NCBI RefSeq assembly: GCF_019430945.1
Contig: NZ_JAHYCB010000004.1
Span: forward strand, 248,001 to 312,000
Origin: Neorhizobium populisoli
GTDB lineage: Bacteria; Pseudomonadota; Alphaproteobacteria; Rhizobiales; Rhizobiaceae
DNA: 64,000 nt
Direction: 5' to 3'
Made by a program: the position numbers and the translations under genes
Shown: positions 28,338 through 36,600 of the stretch, in pieces
How the letters are laid out: every line of letters begins with the position of its first letter
How positions within the stretch are numbered: position 1 is the first letter of the stretch
The notes under the pieces: model-generated
Database searches by the model: none
The model's input: only the letters and a program-made list of their open reading frames with translations
Told to the model about the DNA's origin: nothing

Positions 28338-30110
28338 TTACGCGAGCTCGACCATCGGGTCGCGGCAATATTCCGGCGGCACGCGGACGTCGATCACCCA
28401 TGGCTTGCCGGCCTTGACCTGCTCGATGCCGCGCTTCAGCGCAGCCGCGAGGTCGGCAATGTCGGTGACCGGCTTTTCTTCGCCATCGATGCCCTGAGCC
28501 TTTGCCATCATCAGCAGGTCCGGAGCCGGATCCTGAAGACGCTGGCCGACCCAGGCGTTTTCCGGTGGGCGCCCCCGCTGGACGGCGACGGCTGCCTGAT
28601 GGTGTTCGTCGTTGAAGTAGGAGTTGTTGTTGGAGATGACATAGAGCAGCGGAATGCCTTGCGAAGCGGCGCTCCAGAGGGCGGTATTGCCCATGGTGAA
28701 GTCGCCGTCGCCGACGATCGCGATCGGTACGCGCGGGGACTTCATGTCGCGCAGAGCCAGCGCTGCGCCGATGCCGATGCTCGGGCCGGAACCGACGCCG
28801 CCGCCGCCGTTATGGCCGAGATAGTCGTGCGGGTGTTCCAGCTCGTTGGCATTGACCGGCCAGCCCAGCGGACGCGAGGTCAAGCAGATATCCATGTCGC
28901 GCGTCACGCGGTTCAGTACCCTGGCGAGGTCCATCAGGCTGATTTCGCCGGAGGTCTTCGAAGGTTCTGCGTCGAGCCGGCGCTTCTCGTACTTCTTCGG
29001 GGCCGGCAGGAGCGGGGTCAACGCCTCGAGCAGGCGGGAGACGGCGGTTTCCGGCACGGTTGGAATGTTGACATCCACGGCCGGCAGGCCCTGGTAATCC
29101 ATGTTCCAGCCGCGATGGATGTTGAAGTCGTTCGAAACGCTGATGATCGGCGCGCTCGGCGTGCCGGCCGGGAAGACCTGGTTGATCGTGCCGGCGGGAT
29201 CGAGCCAGTCGAGCGACAGGATCGCATCGGCTTCCGTCAGGTGCTTCAGTAGGTTCTTCGACAGCTTCCAGCCGGTCTCGCCGATGAACAGCGGATGGGT
29301 GGTCGGGAAGCTGGTGGCGAGCTTCACATGCGTCAGAATCTTGGCGCCCAAAAGTTCGGCAAGCTTGATGCGCTCGGCCCAGCCTTCTTCGCTGCGCGTG
29401 GTGCGGCCGCAGAGTATGACGGGGCACTTCGCCTTGGCGAGGATTTCGACGGCGGCTTCCAGATCGCGGCGCGGCGGCTCGGGATCGGCCGGAGCCTTGA
29501 AGCGGGAGATGTCATGCAGGGCCGGGACCTTTTCGAGCTCGATTTCCTGCACGGAAACGTCGAGGTTCACATAGGTCGGACCGCAGGGGCGGACGCTCGA
29601 CAGCATCGTCGCACGGCGGATGGATTCCACCGCTGCTTCCGGAGAAGCAGGCTCGTCGTCCCATTTGGTGAAGTCGCGGACGAGGCCGCCCTGGTCAATC
29701 GTGCAATGGATCCATTCGATCCACGGACGGCGCTTGGTGGCGTCGAGCGGGCCGGTGGCGCCGATCACGACGACCGGCACGCGGTCGCACCAGGCGTCGA
29801 AGATACCCATGGTCGCATGCATCAGGCCGACATTGGAATGCACGGCGGCAGCCAGCGGCCTGTCGGTGATCTTCGCCCAGCCCTGGGCGATGCCGATTGC
29901 GTGCTCTTCATGCATGCACAGCAGGATCTTCGGGTTCTCGTTGCCGAGATAGTTGACCAGGCTGTCATGCAGGTGACGGTAGCTGGCGCCCGGGTTGAGG
30001 CAGATATACGGGAAACCCTGTTCCCGGATCGCGGCGGCGATCAGGTCGCTGCCATATTGAGGCGCACCGGTTTCAACCGGGACGAAACGCTTCGTGCCCT
30101 GGTGGTCCAT
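28338..30110 (-). CDS. Thiamine-diphosphate-dependent enzyme of the acetolactate synthase/benzoylformate decarboxylase superfamily
   Basis: A 590-residue protein with all three domains of the superfamily. The N-terminal Pyr domain has NPGASYRHLHDSL and the activating glutamate in MHEEHAIGIAQGWAK. The middle domain is around 200-340. The C-terminal PP domain has the ThDP-Mg motif VGDGDFTMGNTALWSAA and ISNNNSYFNDEH near 465-500. The reaction could be decarboxylation of a 2-oxo acid, carboligation or C-C cleavage; it is not a clear IlvB. AAGGAG precedes the ATG. It follows the TctC gene across a terminator hairpin, so it may be read through from that promoter. Confidence 0.85.
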   Translation of the reverse strand: MDHQGTKRFVPVETGAPQYGSDLIAAAIREQGFPYICLNPGASYRHLHDSLVNYLGNENPKILLCMHEEHAIGIAQGWAKITDRPLAAAVHSNVGLMHATMGIFDAWCDRVPVVVIGATGPLDATKRRPWIEWIHCTIDQGGLVRDFTKWDDEPASPEAAVESIRRATMLSSVRPCGPTYVNLDVSVQEIELEKVPALHDISRFKAPADPEPPRRDLEAAVEILAKAKCPVILCGRTTRSEEGWAERIKLAELLGAKILTHVKLATSFPTTHPLFIGETGWKLSKNLLKHLTEADAILSLDWLDPAGTINQVFPAGTPSAPIISVSNDFNIHRGWNMDYQGLPAVDVNIPTVPETAVSRLLEALTPLLPAPKKYEKRRLDAEPSKTSGEISLMDLARVLNRVTRDMDICLTSRPLGWPVNANELEHPHDYLGHNGGGGVGSGPSIGIGAALALRDMKSPRVPIAIVGDGDFTMGNTALWSAASQGIPLLYVISNNNSYFNDEHHQAAVAVQRGRPPENAWVGQRLQDPAPDLLMMAKAQGIDGEEKPVTDIADLAAALKRGIEQVKAGKPWVIDVRVPPEYCRDPMVELA

Positions 30111-30168
30111 GGGAGGACTCCTTCAGTTTTAGACTGGGAATGTGTGATGGGGAAAAGTGGCCGCAGGC

Positions 30169-30203
30169 CAAAAAAGAACCGCGCGGCGTTGGCGCCGCGC
30201 GGT
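30169..30203 (-). terminator. Terminator/attenuator after the TctC gene
   Basis: ACCGCGCGGCG pairs with CGCCGCGCGGT around a four-base loop and on the minus strand is followed by TCTTTTTT. It is a strong intrinsic terminator between the binding protein and the ThDP enzyme, implying that the latter gets only read-through or has its own promoter in 30111-30168. Confidence 0.88.
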
Positions 30204-30213
30204 GATCGTCTGG

Positions 30214-31257
30214 TTACTTGTTGAACCCGTCGTCGATCGCCTTCTGGAGCGTGGCAACCACGTCCGGCGAAGTGCCGACGATCTTCTGAATGATGGCATC
30301 GACTTCCTTGCCGGTCATCGGGGCGATCGGGATGGTGCGGGCCTTTGCATCGGCCAGGAAGCCCTGGTCCTTCATCAGATTGTCGAATGCGGTCGAGAGC
30401 GCTGCGACGCGATCTTCCGGAGTGCCCGGAGGGGTCATCAGCGCGCGGCCGACATCGCCACCGGCGCCGAAGAATTCGATCGCCTGCTTCTTGGCCGGGT
30501 CATTGGTCAGCTCAAGAGCGGTCGGGGTGTTCGGCAGGTCTGCAAGACGATGTTCGGCGAACTGGACGACCGGAACAACGTCGCCGGCAGCGAGCTGCTG
30601 GGCGTAGTTGACCGACCAGTTGGCCCAGACGGTGCTGGTGAGGTCGGCTTCGCCGCGGAAGACGGCAAGCGCGCTGGCGGTCGCGCTGTCATAACCGCAG
30701 ACCATGTTGAACTTGGAGCCGATCAGGGCTTTCAGAACCGCGCCGGTCTGGGCGCTGGACGTGGTGCGGCCGGAGCAGGAAACGTTGGATTCGGTCTTCA
30801 GCGAGTCCTCGATCGACTTAACCGGCGAGTCCTTGCGCGCCATCATGACCGAGGTCACGTCGGCAGCACGGCCGATAAAGCGCATCTTGGACACGTCCCA
30901 GCGGCTCTTCTTCGGGTCGAGAACCTGGTCCTGCGCAAGCGATTCCGGCAGAAGCGCGACGATCGTGCCGTCCTTGGCTGCCTTGGTGTAGAAATGAGCC
31001 GCCGCAAGCGAGCCGCCGCCGCCCGGCATGCCCTGCACGATCACGGTCGGATTGCCGGGAATCTGCTTGCCGAAATGCTGTGCGATCAGCTGGGCGTAAA
31101 GGTCGTAGGAGCCGCCCGGCGGATGGCCGATCAGAATGGTGACGGTCTTGCCCTTGTAGAAATCGGCAGCGGACTGGGCCTGTGCGGAGGCAGCCGCAAA
31201 AAGCGTGGCACAGGCCGTGGCCGCCACGACGGTCAGCAGGCGAATCGACTTCAGCAT
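30214..31257 (-). CDS. Tripartite tricarboxylate transporter binding protein, TctC/Bug family
   Basis: A 347-residue periplasmic protein. The start at 31257 has AAGGGAGGGAG upstream and gives a signal peptide ending AAASAQAQ. The mature protein begins with ADFYKGKTVTILIGHPPGGSYD, the typical TctC opening, and has the GMPGGGGSLAAAHF loop that binds carboxylate groups. Members bind diverse organic acids. Its membrane partners are not adjacent; the only TctAB in view is the fused protein at 55228, which carries the same putative operator. A GntR-like site lies 72 bases upstream. Confidence 0.9.
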   Translation of the reverse strand: MLKSIRLLTVVAATACATLFAAASAQAQSAADFYKGKTVTILIGHPPGGSYDLYAQLIAQHFGKQIPGNPTVIVQGMPGGGGSLAAAHFYTKAAKDGTIVALLPESLAQDQVLDPKKSRWDVSKMRFIGRAADVTSVMMARKDSPVKSIEDSLKTESNVSCSGRTTSSAQTGAVLKALIGSKFNMVCGYDSATASALAVFRGEADLTSTVWANWSVNYAQQLAAGDVVPVVQFAEHRLADLPNTPTALELTNDPAKKQAIEFFGAGGDVGRALMTPPGTPEDRVAALSTAFDNLMKDQGFLADAKARTIPIAPMTGKEVDAIIQKIVGTSPDVVATLQKAIDDGFNK

Positions 31258-31328
31258 TGAAACTCCCTCCCTTGGAGCCAGCCCTCCCGGCATGGAACTC
31301 CGATTGGTAACATACTATGATGGTACTA

Positions 31329-31339
31329 CTGTATGACAA
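31329..31339. promoter_or_regulatory. Putative GntR operator upstream of tctC
   Basis: CTGTATGACAA matches TTGTATGACAA in ten of eleven positions and lies 72 bases before the TctC start, within its promoter region. Confidence 0.6.
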
Positions 31340-31427
31340 AGAATTTGAGCATGCAACAGGCAAAGCGGGACGCCTGCCATTGTTGACAAAATTCAATTCT
31401 GATTTCGATAGGAGAGATCGCCAAACG

Positions 31428-31459
31428 CAAAACGCCTGCGGCGAGATTCGACGCAGGCG
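31428..31459 (-). terminator. Terminator of the GntR gene
   Basis: On the minus strand CGCCTGCG pairs with CGCAGGCG over an eleven-base loop, followed by TTTTGCGTTT. It separates the regulator from tctC. Confidence 0.75.
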
Positions 31460-31486
31460 CTGTAATCGGTATCTGTCGAGCGGGCT

Positions 31487-32170
31487 TTAGCCGGCGTCAG
31501 CAGCCCTGAATGCCGAGACAGCGGAATTGGCGACATGTTTCTCGGCCGCTGTTTTGGCAGCCGCCTTGTCGCGCTTGACGATCGCCGAAACGATCGCCTC
31601 GATCTCACTGATGCTCTGGCTCTGGCGGTCCTTACGGACGACCGAACGGCGGCGCAGCGGCGAGGTGAGCAGCGTCAGCTTCTTCAGGAGATCGAACGCG
31701 ATCGGGTTACGGGCGCCGGTGCAGATGCGATCGTAGAAATCGCGCTTGGCGGCGACGATATCCTCGGCATTGCTGCCCATATAGGCCTTTTTCAGGATTT
31801 CGCTCTGTGCCTTGAGGCTCTGAACCTCTTCCTCCGGCGCGTTCTCGATGAACTGCTCAACGATCAGCGGTTCCAGCACGCCGCGGATGCGGTAGATGTT
31901 TTCCGCATCCCCGCGAGAGACGGCGGCAACGGTCAGGCCGCGATTGTTGAGGTCAGTCAGAATGCCTTCAGCCTGCAACTGGCGAAGCGCTTCGCGCAGC
32001 GAGGTGCGGCTGACATTCAGCCGTTCGCAAAGATCTTTTTCCACAAGCCGGGTGCCGGGTTCCAGCGCGCCGGTCTCGATCGCCCGCCGCAGCGAGGTCA
32101 TGATCTTGTTCCGCAAGGGCGCAGGCTCGTGCACGAGTGGATTGAGAGGCTCTGCAAGCGGATGGGCCAT
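31487..32170 (-). CDS. GntR-family regulator, FCD (FadR) subfamily
   Basis: A 227-residue regulator. The winged helix spans about residues 20-85 (GALEPGTRLVEKDLCERLNVSR, TSLREALRQLQAEG), and an all-helical FCD effector domain fills about 95-220. FCD proteins bind organic acids through a metal site of Asp and His residues. The start at 32170 has GAGGAG upstream, preferred over an ORF extension of 25 codons. The motif TTGTCATACAA lies 45 bases upstream of the start, suggesting autoregulation. It is the likely regulator of the surrounding UbiD/hydroxylase genes. Confidence 0.9.
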   Translation of the reverse strand: MAHPLAEPLNPLVHEPAPLRNKIMTSLRRAIETGALEPGTRLVEKDLCERLNVSRTSLREALRQLQAEGILTDLNNRGLTVAAVSRGDAENIYRIRGVLEPLIVEQFIENAPEEEVQSLKAQSEILKKAYMGSNAEDIVAAKRDFYDRICTGARNPIAFDLLKKLTLLTSPLRRRSVVRKDRQSQSISEIEAIVSAIVKRDKAAAKTAAEKHVANSAVSAFRAADAG

Positions 32171-32214
32171 GTGTCTCCTCGAAGGCAGGCGTTCAAACGA
32201 ATGTGATCGGACGC

Positions 32215-32225
32215 TTGTCATACAA
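32215..32225. promoter_or_regulatory. Putative GntR operator upstream of its own gene
   Basis: TTGTCATACAA, the exact reverse complement of TTGTATGACAA, sits between the hydroxylase stop and the GntR start. Its pattern TTGT-NNN-ACAA fits the FadR-type consensus of GT and AC half-sites spaced by three bases. Confidence 0.65.
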
Positions 32226-32284
32226 AGAAAGTTGCGCCACGTCACCTGTCCGTTAGGCGATATCTTCGATGGAATATATCGACC

Positions 32285-34597
32285 TTACGTCTCAAGCTTT
32301 TCCTTACGTTGCATTTCGAGACAGCGCCAGACCCGCTCGGGGGTTGCAGGCATATCTATATGATTTATTCCGAATGGACGAAGTGCGTCGGAGACAGCAC
32401 TGATGATGGAAGACAGCGCCCCGACGGTCCCCGCTTCACCCGCACCCTTAACGCCGAGCGGGTTCTGGCCGGTCGGCACTGCATAGCCGGCAATCGCCAC
32501 GCCCGGCATATCATGGGCCCGCGGCATGGCGTAATCCATGAAGGTGGCCGACAGAAGCTGGCCGGAATCCGCGTCATAGACGGCATTTTCCATCAGTGCC
32601 TGGCCAAGCCCCTGGGCCACGCCACCGGTGATCTGGCCCTTGACCAGCAGCGGATTGACCATGCGCCCGACATCGTCGACGACAGAATAGGATGCCAGTT
32701 CGACGAGGCCGGTTTCCGGATCGATCTCGACTTCGCAGATATGGCAGCCGTTCGGGAAAGTCGCGCCTTCATTGGCGATGAAATTCTCGGCCGAAACCGG
32801 AGCTGATTCGCCGCCAACGATCTCGGCGAACGAAACGGTGCGGTCGGTGCCGGCGATTCGGTATTCGCCGGTTTCGAAGACGATATCCGCCTTGTCGGCT
32901 TCCAGCCGTTCGGCGGCTTTGTCCTTCAGCTTTTCGACGATCGTATCGGCAGCGGTCCAGATCGCGCCGCCGGCGGCGGCCAGCGTGCGGGAGCCGAACG
33001 TGCCGGTGCCCTGCGGGATTTCTCGGGTATCGCCGGTCACCATTTCCATCGCCTGCGTATCGAGACCGAGCTTGTCGGCGATGATCTGGCGGAAGACGGT
33101 GCTGTGGCCCTGGCCGCTGTCCATCGAGCCGACGTGGATACGCACCTTGCCCTCCGGCGAGATTTCCATGCGCGCAAATTCCGGGTTCGGCTTGCCGGCT
33201 GGGCCGCCGGCGATCTCGATCGGATTGGCTATGCCGATGCCGCGTAGTTTTCCGCGCGCCTTAGACTCGGCGCGACGGGTCTCAAAGCCAGCCCAGTCCG
33301 CCATTTCCAGCGCCTTGTCCAGCACGCCGGGAAAGTCACCTGAATCGTAGGTGAAGATGAAGCCGCTCGACCAGGGCATGGCTTCCTTCGGCACGAGATT
33401 GCGGCGGCGAAGTTCCGCACGATCGATGCCGGTCTCGTAGGCGGCAAGGTCGATCATGCGTTCGATGATATAGGTCGCCTCCGGCCTCCCGGCGCCGCGA
33501 TAGGGTGCAGTCTGCTGGGTATTGGTGAAGACGCCGTCCACCTTGGCGTAGATTTTTGGCGTGCGATAAACGCCGGCAATGCCGCCGAGATTGGCGACCG
33601 GCGGATGTACGGTTGCCGGACCGAGATACGCGCCGAGATTGGCACGGACATGAACGTCCAATGCGAGGAATTTGCCTTCCGTATCGAGCGCCAGCGCCGC
33701 ATCAACCCACATGTCGCGGGCATGTGCATCCGACTGGAAGGATTCCAGCCGGTCGGAAGTCCAGCGCAGCATCCGGCCGGTCTGTTTCGCGGCGAAGAGC
33801 AGGGCAGGATATTCAGGGTATCCGGCATTCTTCATGCCGAACGATCCGCCGCAATCCGACGCTACGACATGCAGCTTGTCCGGCGTGACATTGAGGATCG
33901 GCGCCACGTCGCCGGAAATGCGATGCGGCGCCTGGGTGCCGAGTTCGAGGCGGTAGATGCCGGTTGCCTCGTCATAAGAAGTGATGGCGCCGCGCGTCTC
34001 GATCGGCGCTGCAACGACTCGGGAAATTCTCAAGCGCTGGCGCACGACGGTCTGGGCAGATGCAATGGCTGCATCGACACCCGGCTTGTCGCCCTTCTCG
34101 AACGTAAAGCAGCGGTTGTCGGGAAATTCTTCCCAAACCAGCGGCGCATCCGGAGAGACCGCTTCCAACGGATCGATCACCACCGGCCTTTCGTCGATCT
34201 CGACCATCACGGCTTCGGCGGCAGCAAGTGCTGCTTCCTTGGTCTCGGCGACGACGACAGCGATCGGATCACCGACATACCGCACGGCATCGATCGCTAG
34301 CGGATAAAAGGCCGGAATGCGCATTTCGCCGCCGTCCGGGCCGGGATGTTTGCCACGCGGCTGGATCGGTTGCAGGCCGGCGGCCTTCAGGTCGGAGCCA
34401 GTGATGATGCCGAGGACATCGGGCATATCGAGCGCGGAGCTGGTATCGATCGAAGCTATCGTGCCGGAAGCCGTCTGGGAGCGGACGAAAACGGCCACCG
34501 CCTCGCCCTTGCTGGCGAGGTCGTTCATGTAGCGCCCGCGGCCGGTGATCAGCGCGTCATCCTCGAAACGCAGTTGCGACTGGCCGATCTTCAGCAT
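32285..34597 (-). CDS. Molybdenum hydroxylase large subunit (xanthine dehydrogenase/CoxL family), first paralogue
   Basis: A 770-residue molybdopterin-cytosine-dinucleotide-type subunit. The start at 34597 has GGGGAGA upstream and begins MLKIGQSQLRFEDDALITGRG. It contains CGGSFGMK (Mo-cofactor contact), APYRGAGRPEATYIIERM, which is the type II AYRGAGR loop rather than the CO-dehydrogenase AYXCSFR loop, and the catalytic glutamate in GVKGAGEAGT near the C-terminus. It hydroxylates or oxidises a carbon centre, most often of a heterocycle or aldehyde. There is no small or medium subunit gene beside it on this strand, so it probably borrows those at 40115-41461. It follows the UbiD gene by 106 bases. 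Confidence 0.9.
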   Translation of the reverse strand: MLKIGQSQLRFEDDALITGRGRYMNDLASKGEAVAVFVRSQTASGTIASIDTSSALDMPDVLGIITGSDLKAAGLQPIQPRGKHPGPDGGEMRIPAFYPLAIDAVRYVGDPIAVVVAETKEAALAAAEAVMVEIDERPVVIDPLEAVSPDAPLVWEEFPDNRCFTFEKGDKPGVDAAIASAQTVVRQRLRISRVVAAPIETRGAITSYDEATGIYRLELGTQAPHRISGDVAPILNVTPDKLHVVASDCGGSFGMKNAGYPEYPALLFAAKQTGRMLRWTSDRLESFQSDAHARDMWVDAALALDTEGKFLALDVHVRANLGAYLGPATVHPPVANLGGIAGVYRTPKIYAKVDGVFTNTQQTAPYRGAGRPEATYIIERMIDLAAYETGIDRAELRRRNLVPKEAMPWSSGFIFTYDSGDFPGVLDKALEMADWAGFETRRAESKARGKLRGIGIANPIEIAGGPAGKPNPEFARMEISPEGKVRIHVGSMDSGQGHSTVFRQIIADKLGLDTQAMEMVTGDTREIPQGTGTFGSRTLAAAGGAIWTAADTIVEKLKDKAAERLEADKADIVFETGEYRIAGTDRTVSFAEIVGGESAPVSAENFIANEGATFPNGCHICEVEIDPETGLVELASYSVVDDVGRMVNPLLVKGQITGGVAQGLGQALMENAVYDADSGQLLSATFMDYAMPRAHDMPGVAIAGYAVPTGQNPLGVKGAGEAGTVGALSSIISAVSDALRPFGINHIDMPATPERVWRCLEMQRKEKLET

Positions 34598-34703
34598 CGT
34601 CTCTCCCCAGGCATCACATGCAAAAGTTTTGAATAGGTATGAATGGAATTTCAAAATGTCGGCGGCGCGGATAGCCTCCAAACCATCCGCGCCGCGATCT
34701 GTC

Positions 34704-36350
34704 TTATTTCTTGCCGCCCTTGGGGTTCTCGATATCGCGAGCCGGCGTTTCGGGTTTCATGCCGCCCTGGCGGCGGGCAAGCGTGTTTTCGCCGGTCTGG
34801 CGCCAGTCGCCGGCCACGGCGGCATCGGCAAACTGTGTCCAGACGTCGCTCCAGTCGCCCAGCGAATAACCATGCCATGGCGGCTGCGGGTTGATGCGCG
34901 GCAGCTGCAGGTCTTCCCAGATCTGCCGCGCGCGGACCATGTAGGGTTCGGCAGGCAGCGCCAGCGGCGGCATCGGTGCCTTCAGCGTCGCATCGATCAG
35001 CATCGTGCCTTCAGCGCTCTTCGAACCGGATTTCGGCCCGTGGCCGCCGGAACGATAGGGCGTGATATGCACGTCGTCGATCATGTTGGCGCGGTAGGCG
35101 AGCGACCAGAACACGGCATCGGCGTTACGGCTGTCGATATCGTCGGAAACGGCGATGACGATCTTGCCGCACTGTGCCTGAAGCGTGGCAGCCCCCTGCA
35201 GGCCGCGCCAGATTTCCGACTGCGGCGCCGAACGGTCGAATTCCAGGAAGATCACCTTGCGGATGTTGGTCAGCGGCTCATGCATCACGACCCGCTTGAT
35301 GCCCTTGATGTTCAACACCTTCTTCAGGTGATTGAGGAACAGCGGCTCATAGGCGACGCGCTTCAGCACGCTCGATTCGCTCGGCGTGACCTGGGAGACG
35401 ATCGAGACGAGAACCGGCTTTGCCTTGCGGGTGATGGCGGTGACCGTCATCGACATGTTGAAGTCTTCAAGCGCCACATGGCCGTGGCTTTCGCCGAACG
35501 GGCCTTCCGGCTCGAGCAAGACCGGGTCTATCAGGCCTTCGATGACGATTTCCGCATCGGCCGGCACTTCGAGATCGATCGTCTTGCACTTGACGATGCG
35601 GATCGGCTCGCCGATCAGGCCGCCGGCGACGCCGAGTTCGTCCTGGTCGATCGGCAGTTTCTGCGGGCCGGTGAAAAGCACGGCCGGCGCGCAGCCGATG
35701 ACGATGGCGCAGGGCATCGGTTTGCCCATTTTCTGATACTTCAGCCAGTGCTGGTAACCGCCGGCGCCGGAAAGGCGGCTCGCCATGCGAACGCCGAGAC
35801 GGTCTTCCGCCTTCAAGGCCGCACGATAGGTGCCCATGTTGCGGATGCCGTTTTCCGGATCGCGGGTGACACAGAGCGTCGCGGTGAAATAGGGCGCGCT
35901 GTCGAAGCCGGGTGTCGAGATCGGAACCGGTAGGGAACCGAGGCCCTTGCCTTCCTGCTTCAGTTCATCGCCGGTGATGACGACTTCCTGGCAGGGCGCT
36001 TCGGTGACCGTGATCGGGTCGATCGGATGCTCCATGGCATTGACCCAGACGTCGCCGATCTCGTCTTCGGAAACGCCAAGACCAGCCGCGTAAATGGCCG
36101 GCGAAGCAGCCAGCACGCCAACGGCGACCGGAATATCGTATTTCTCGCCCTTTGCACCCTTTACGTCGGTGAATAGGAAGCCGCGGCGCTGTTCGTCCGG
36201 CAGGCCGCCCTGAAACTGCCAGCGGGCCAGCGGATGCAGTTCGCTGTCCTTGTCGATCGGAACCTGGATCTTGGTGAGGAGGCCGAGAGCCTCCAGCCGC
36301 TGCAGATGCTCCTGCAGATCGAGCGGCGCCTTGCGCGCAAACGTCGTCAT
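34704..36350 (-). CDS. UbiD-family prenylated-FMN decarboxylase
   Basis: A 548-residue member of the UbiD family, which reversibly decarboxylates aromatic, heteroaromatic or unsaturated acids using prenylated FMN. The key residues are visible: Asn171 and Arg176 in NMGTYR, and Glu282 and Glu287 in EGPFGE, matching Arg173, Glu277 and Glu282 of Aspergillus Fdc1. Length is as expected (about 500). Its C-terminal 30 residues are hydrophilic. No UbiX prenyltransferase gene is in the window, so the cofactor must be made elsewhere. Two GntR-like sites lie in the divergent region with the second hydroxylase operon. The acid substrate is unknown. Confidence 0.93.
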   Translation of the reverse strand: MTTFARKAPLDLQEHLQRLEALGLLTKIQVPIDKDSELHPLARWQFQGGLPDEQRRGFLFTDVKGAKGEKYDIPVAVGVLAASPAIYAAGLGVSEDEIGDVWVNAMEHPIDPITVTEAPCQEVVITGDELKQEGKGLGSLPVPISTPGFDSAPYFTATLCVTRDPENGIRNMGTYRAALKAEDRLGVRMASRLSGAGGYQHWLKYQKMGKPMPCAIVIGCAPAVLFTGPQKLPIDQDELGVAGGLIGEPIRIVKCKTIDLEVPADAEIVIEGLIDPVLLEPEGPFGESHGHVALEDFNMSMTVTAITRKAKPVLVSIVSQVTPSESSVLKRVAYEPLFLNHLKKVLNIKGIKRVVMHEPLTNIRKVIFLEFDRSAPQSEIWRGLQGAATLQAQCGKIVIAVSDDIDSRNADAVFWSLAYRANMIDDVHITPYRSGGHGPKSGSKSAEGTMLIDATLKAPMPPLALPAEPYMVRARQIWEDLQLPRINPQPPWHGYSLGDWSDVWTQFADAAVAGDWRQTGENTLARRQGGMKPETPARDIENPKGGKK

Positions 36351-36446
36351 GTAAGTTCACTCCCAAACCGGCGCGAGCTTCCGTTCGGGGAGAACGGCAA
36401 ACCCCCGCGCCATTTCTTCACCATCGGCATCGAAGCGGCAATCGCC

Positions 36447-36501
36447 TTGTCATACAAAGTCGATCTTTTCGATTGCAATATGCTGCCATATTGTCATACA
36501 T
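36447..36501. promoter_or_regulatory. Paired putative GntR operators between ubiD-like and hydroxylase operons
   Basis: TTGTCATACAA (36447-36457) and TTGTCATACAT (36491-36501) are 44 bases apart, about four helical turns, within the 250-base divergent promoter region. One site may serve each operon. Apart from these I see nothing in 36351-36600 except the ribosome site of the right-hand gene. Confidence 0.65.
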
Positions 36502-36600
36502 TAATACGAAGAGCAACAGGATCTCGCTGTGCTCGACCGACATACAGAGGCATGCCGGCGGATGGGAGAAACCGCTGCGAATTCAAAGAGAAGAGGTTCC

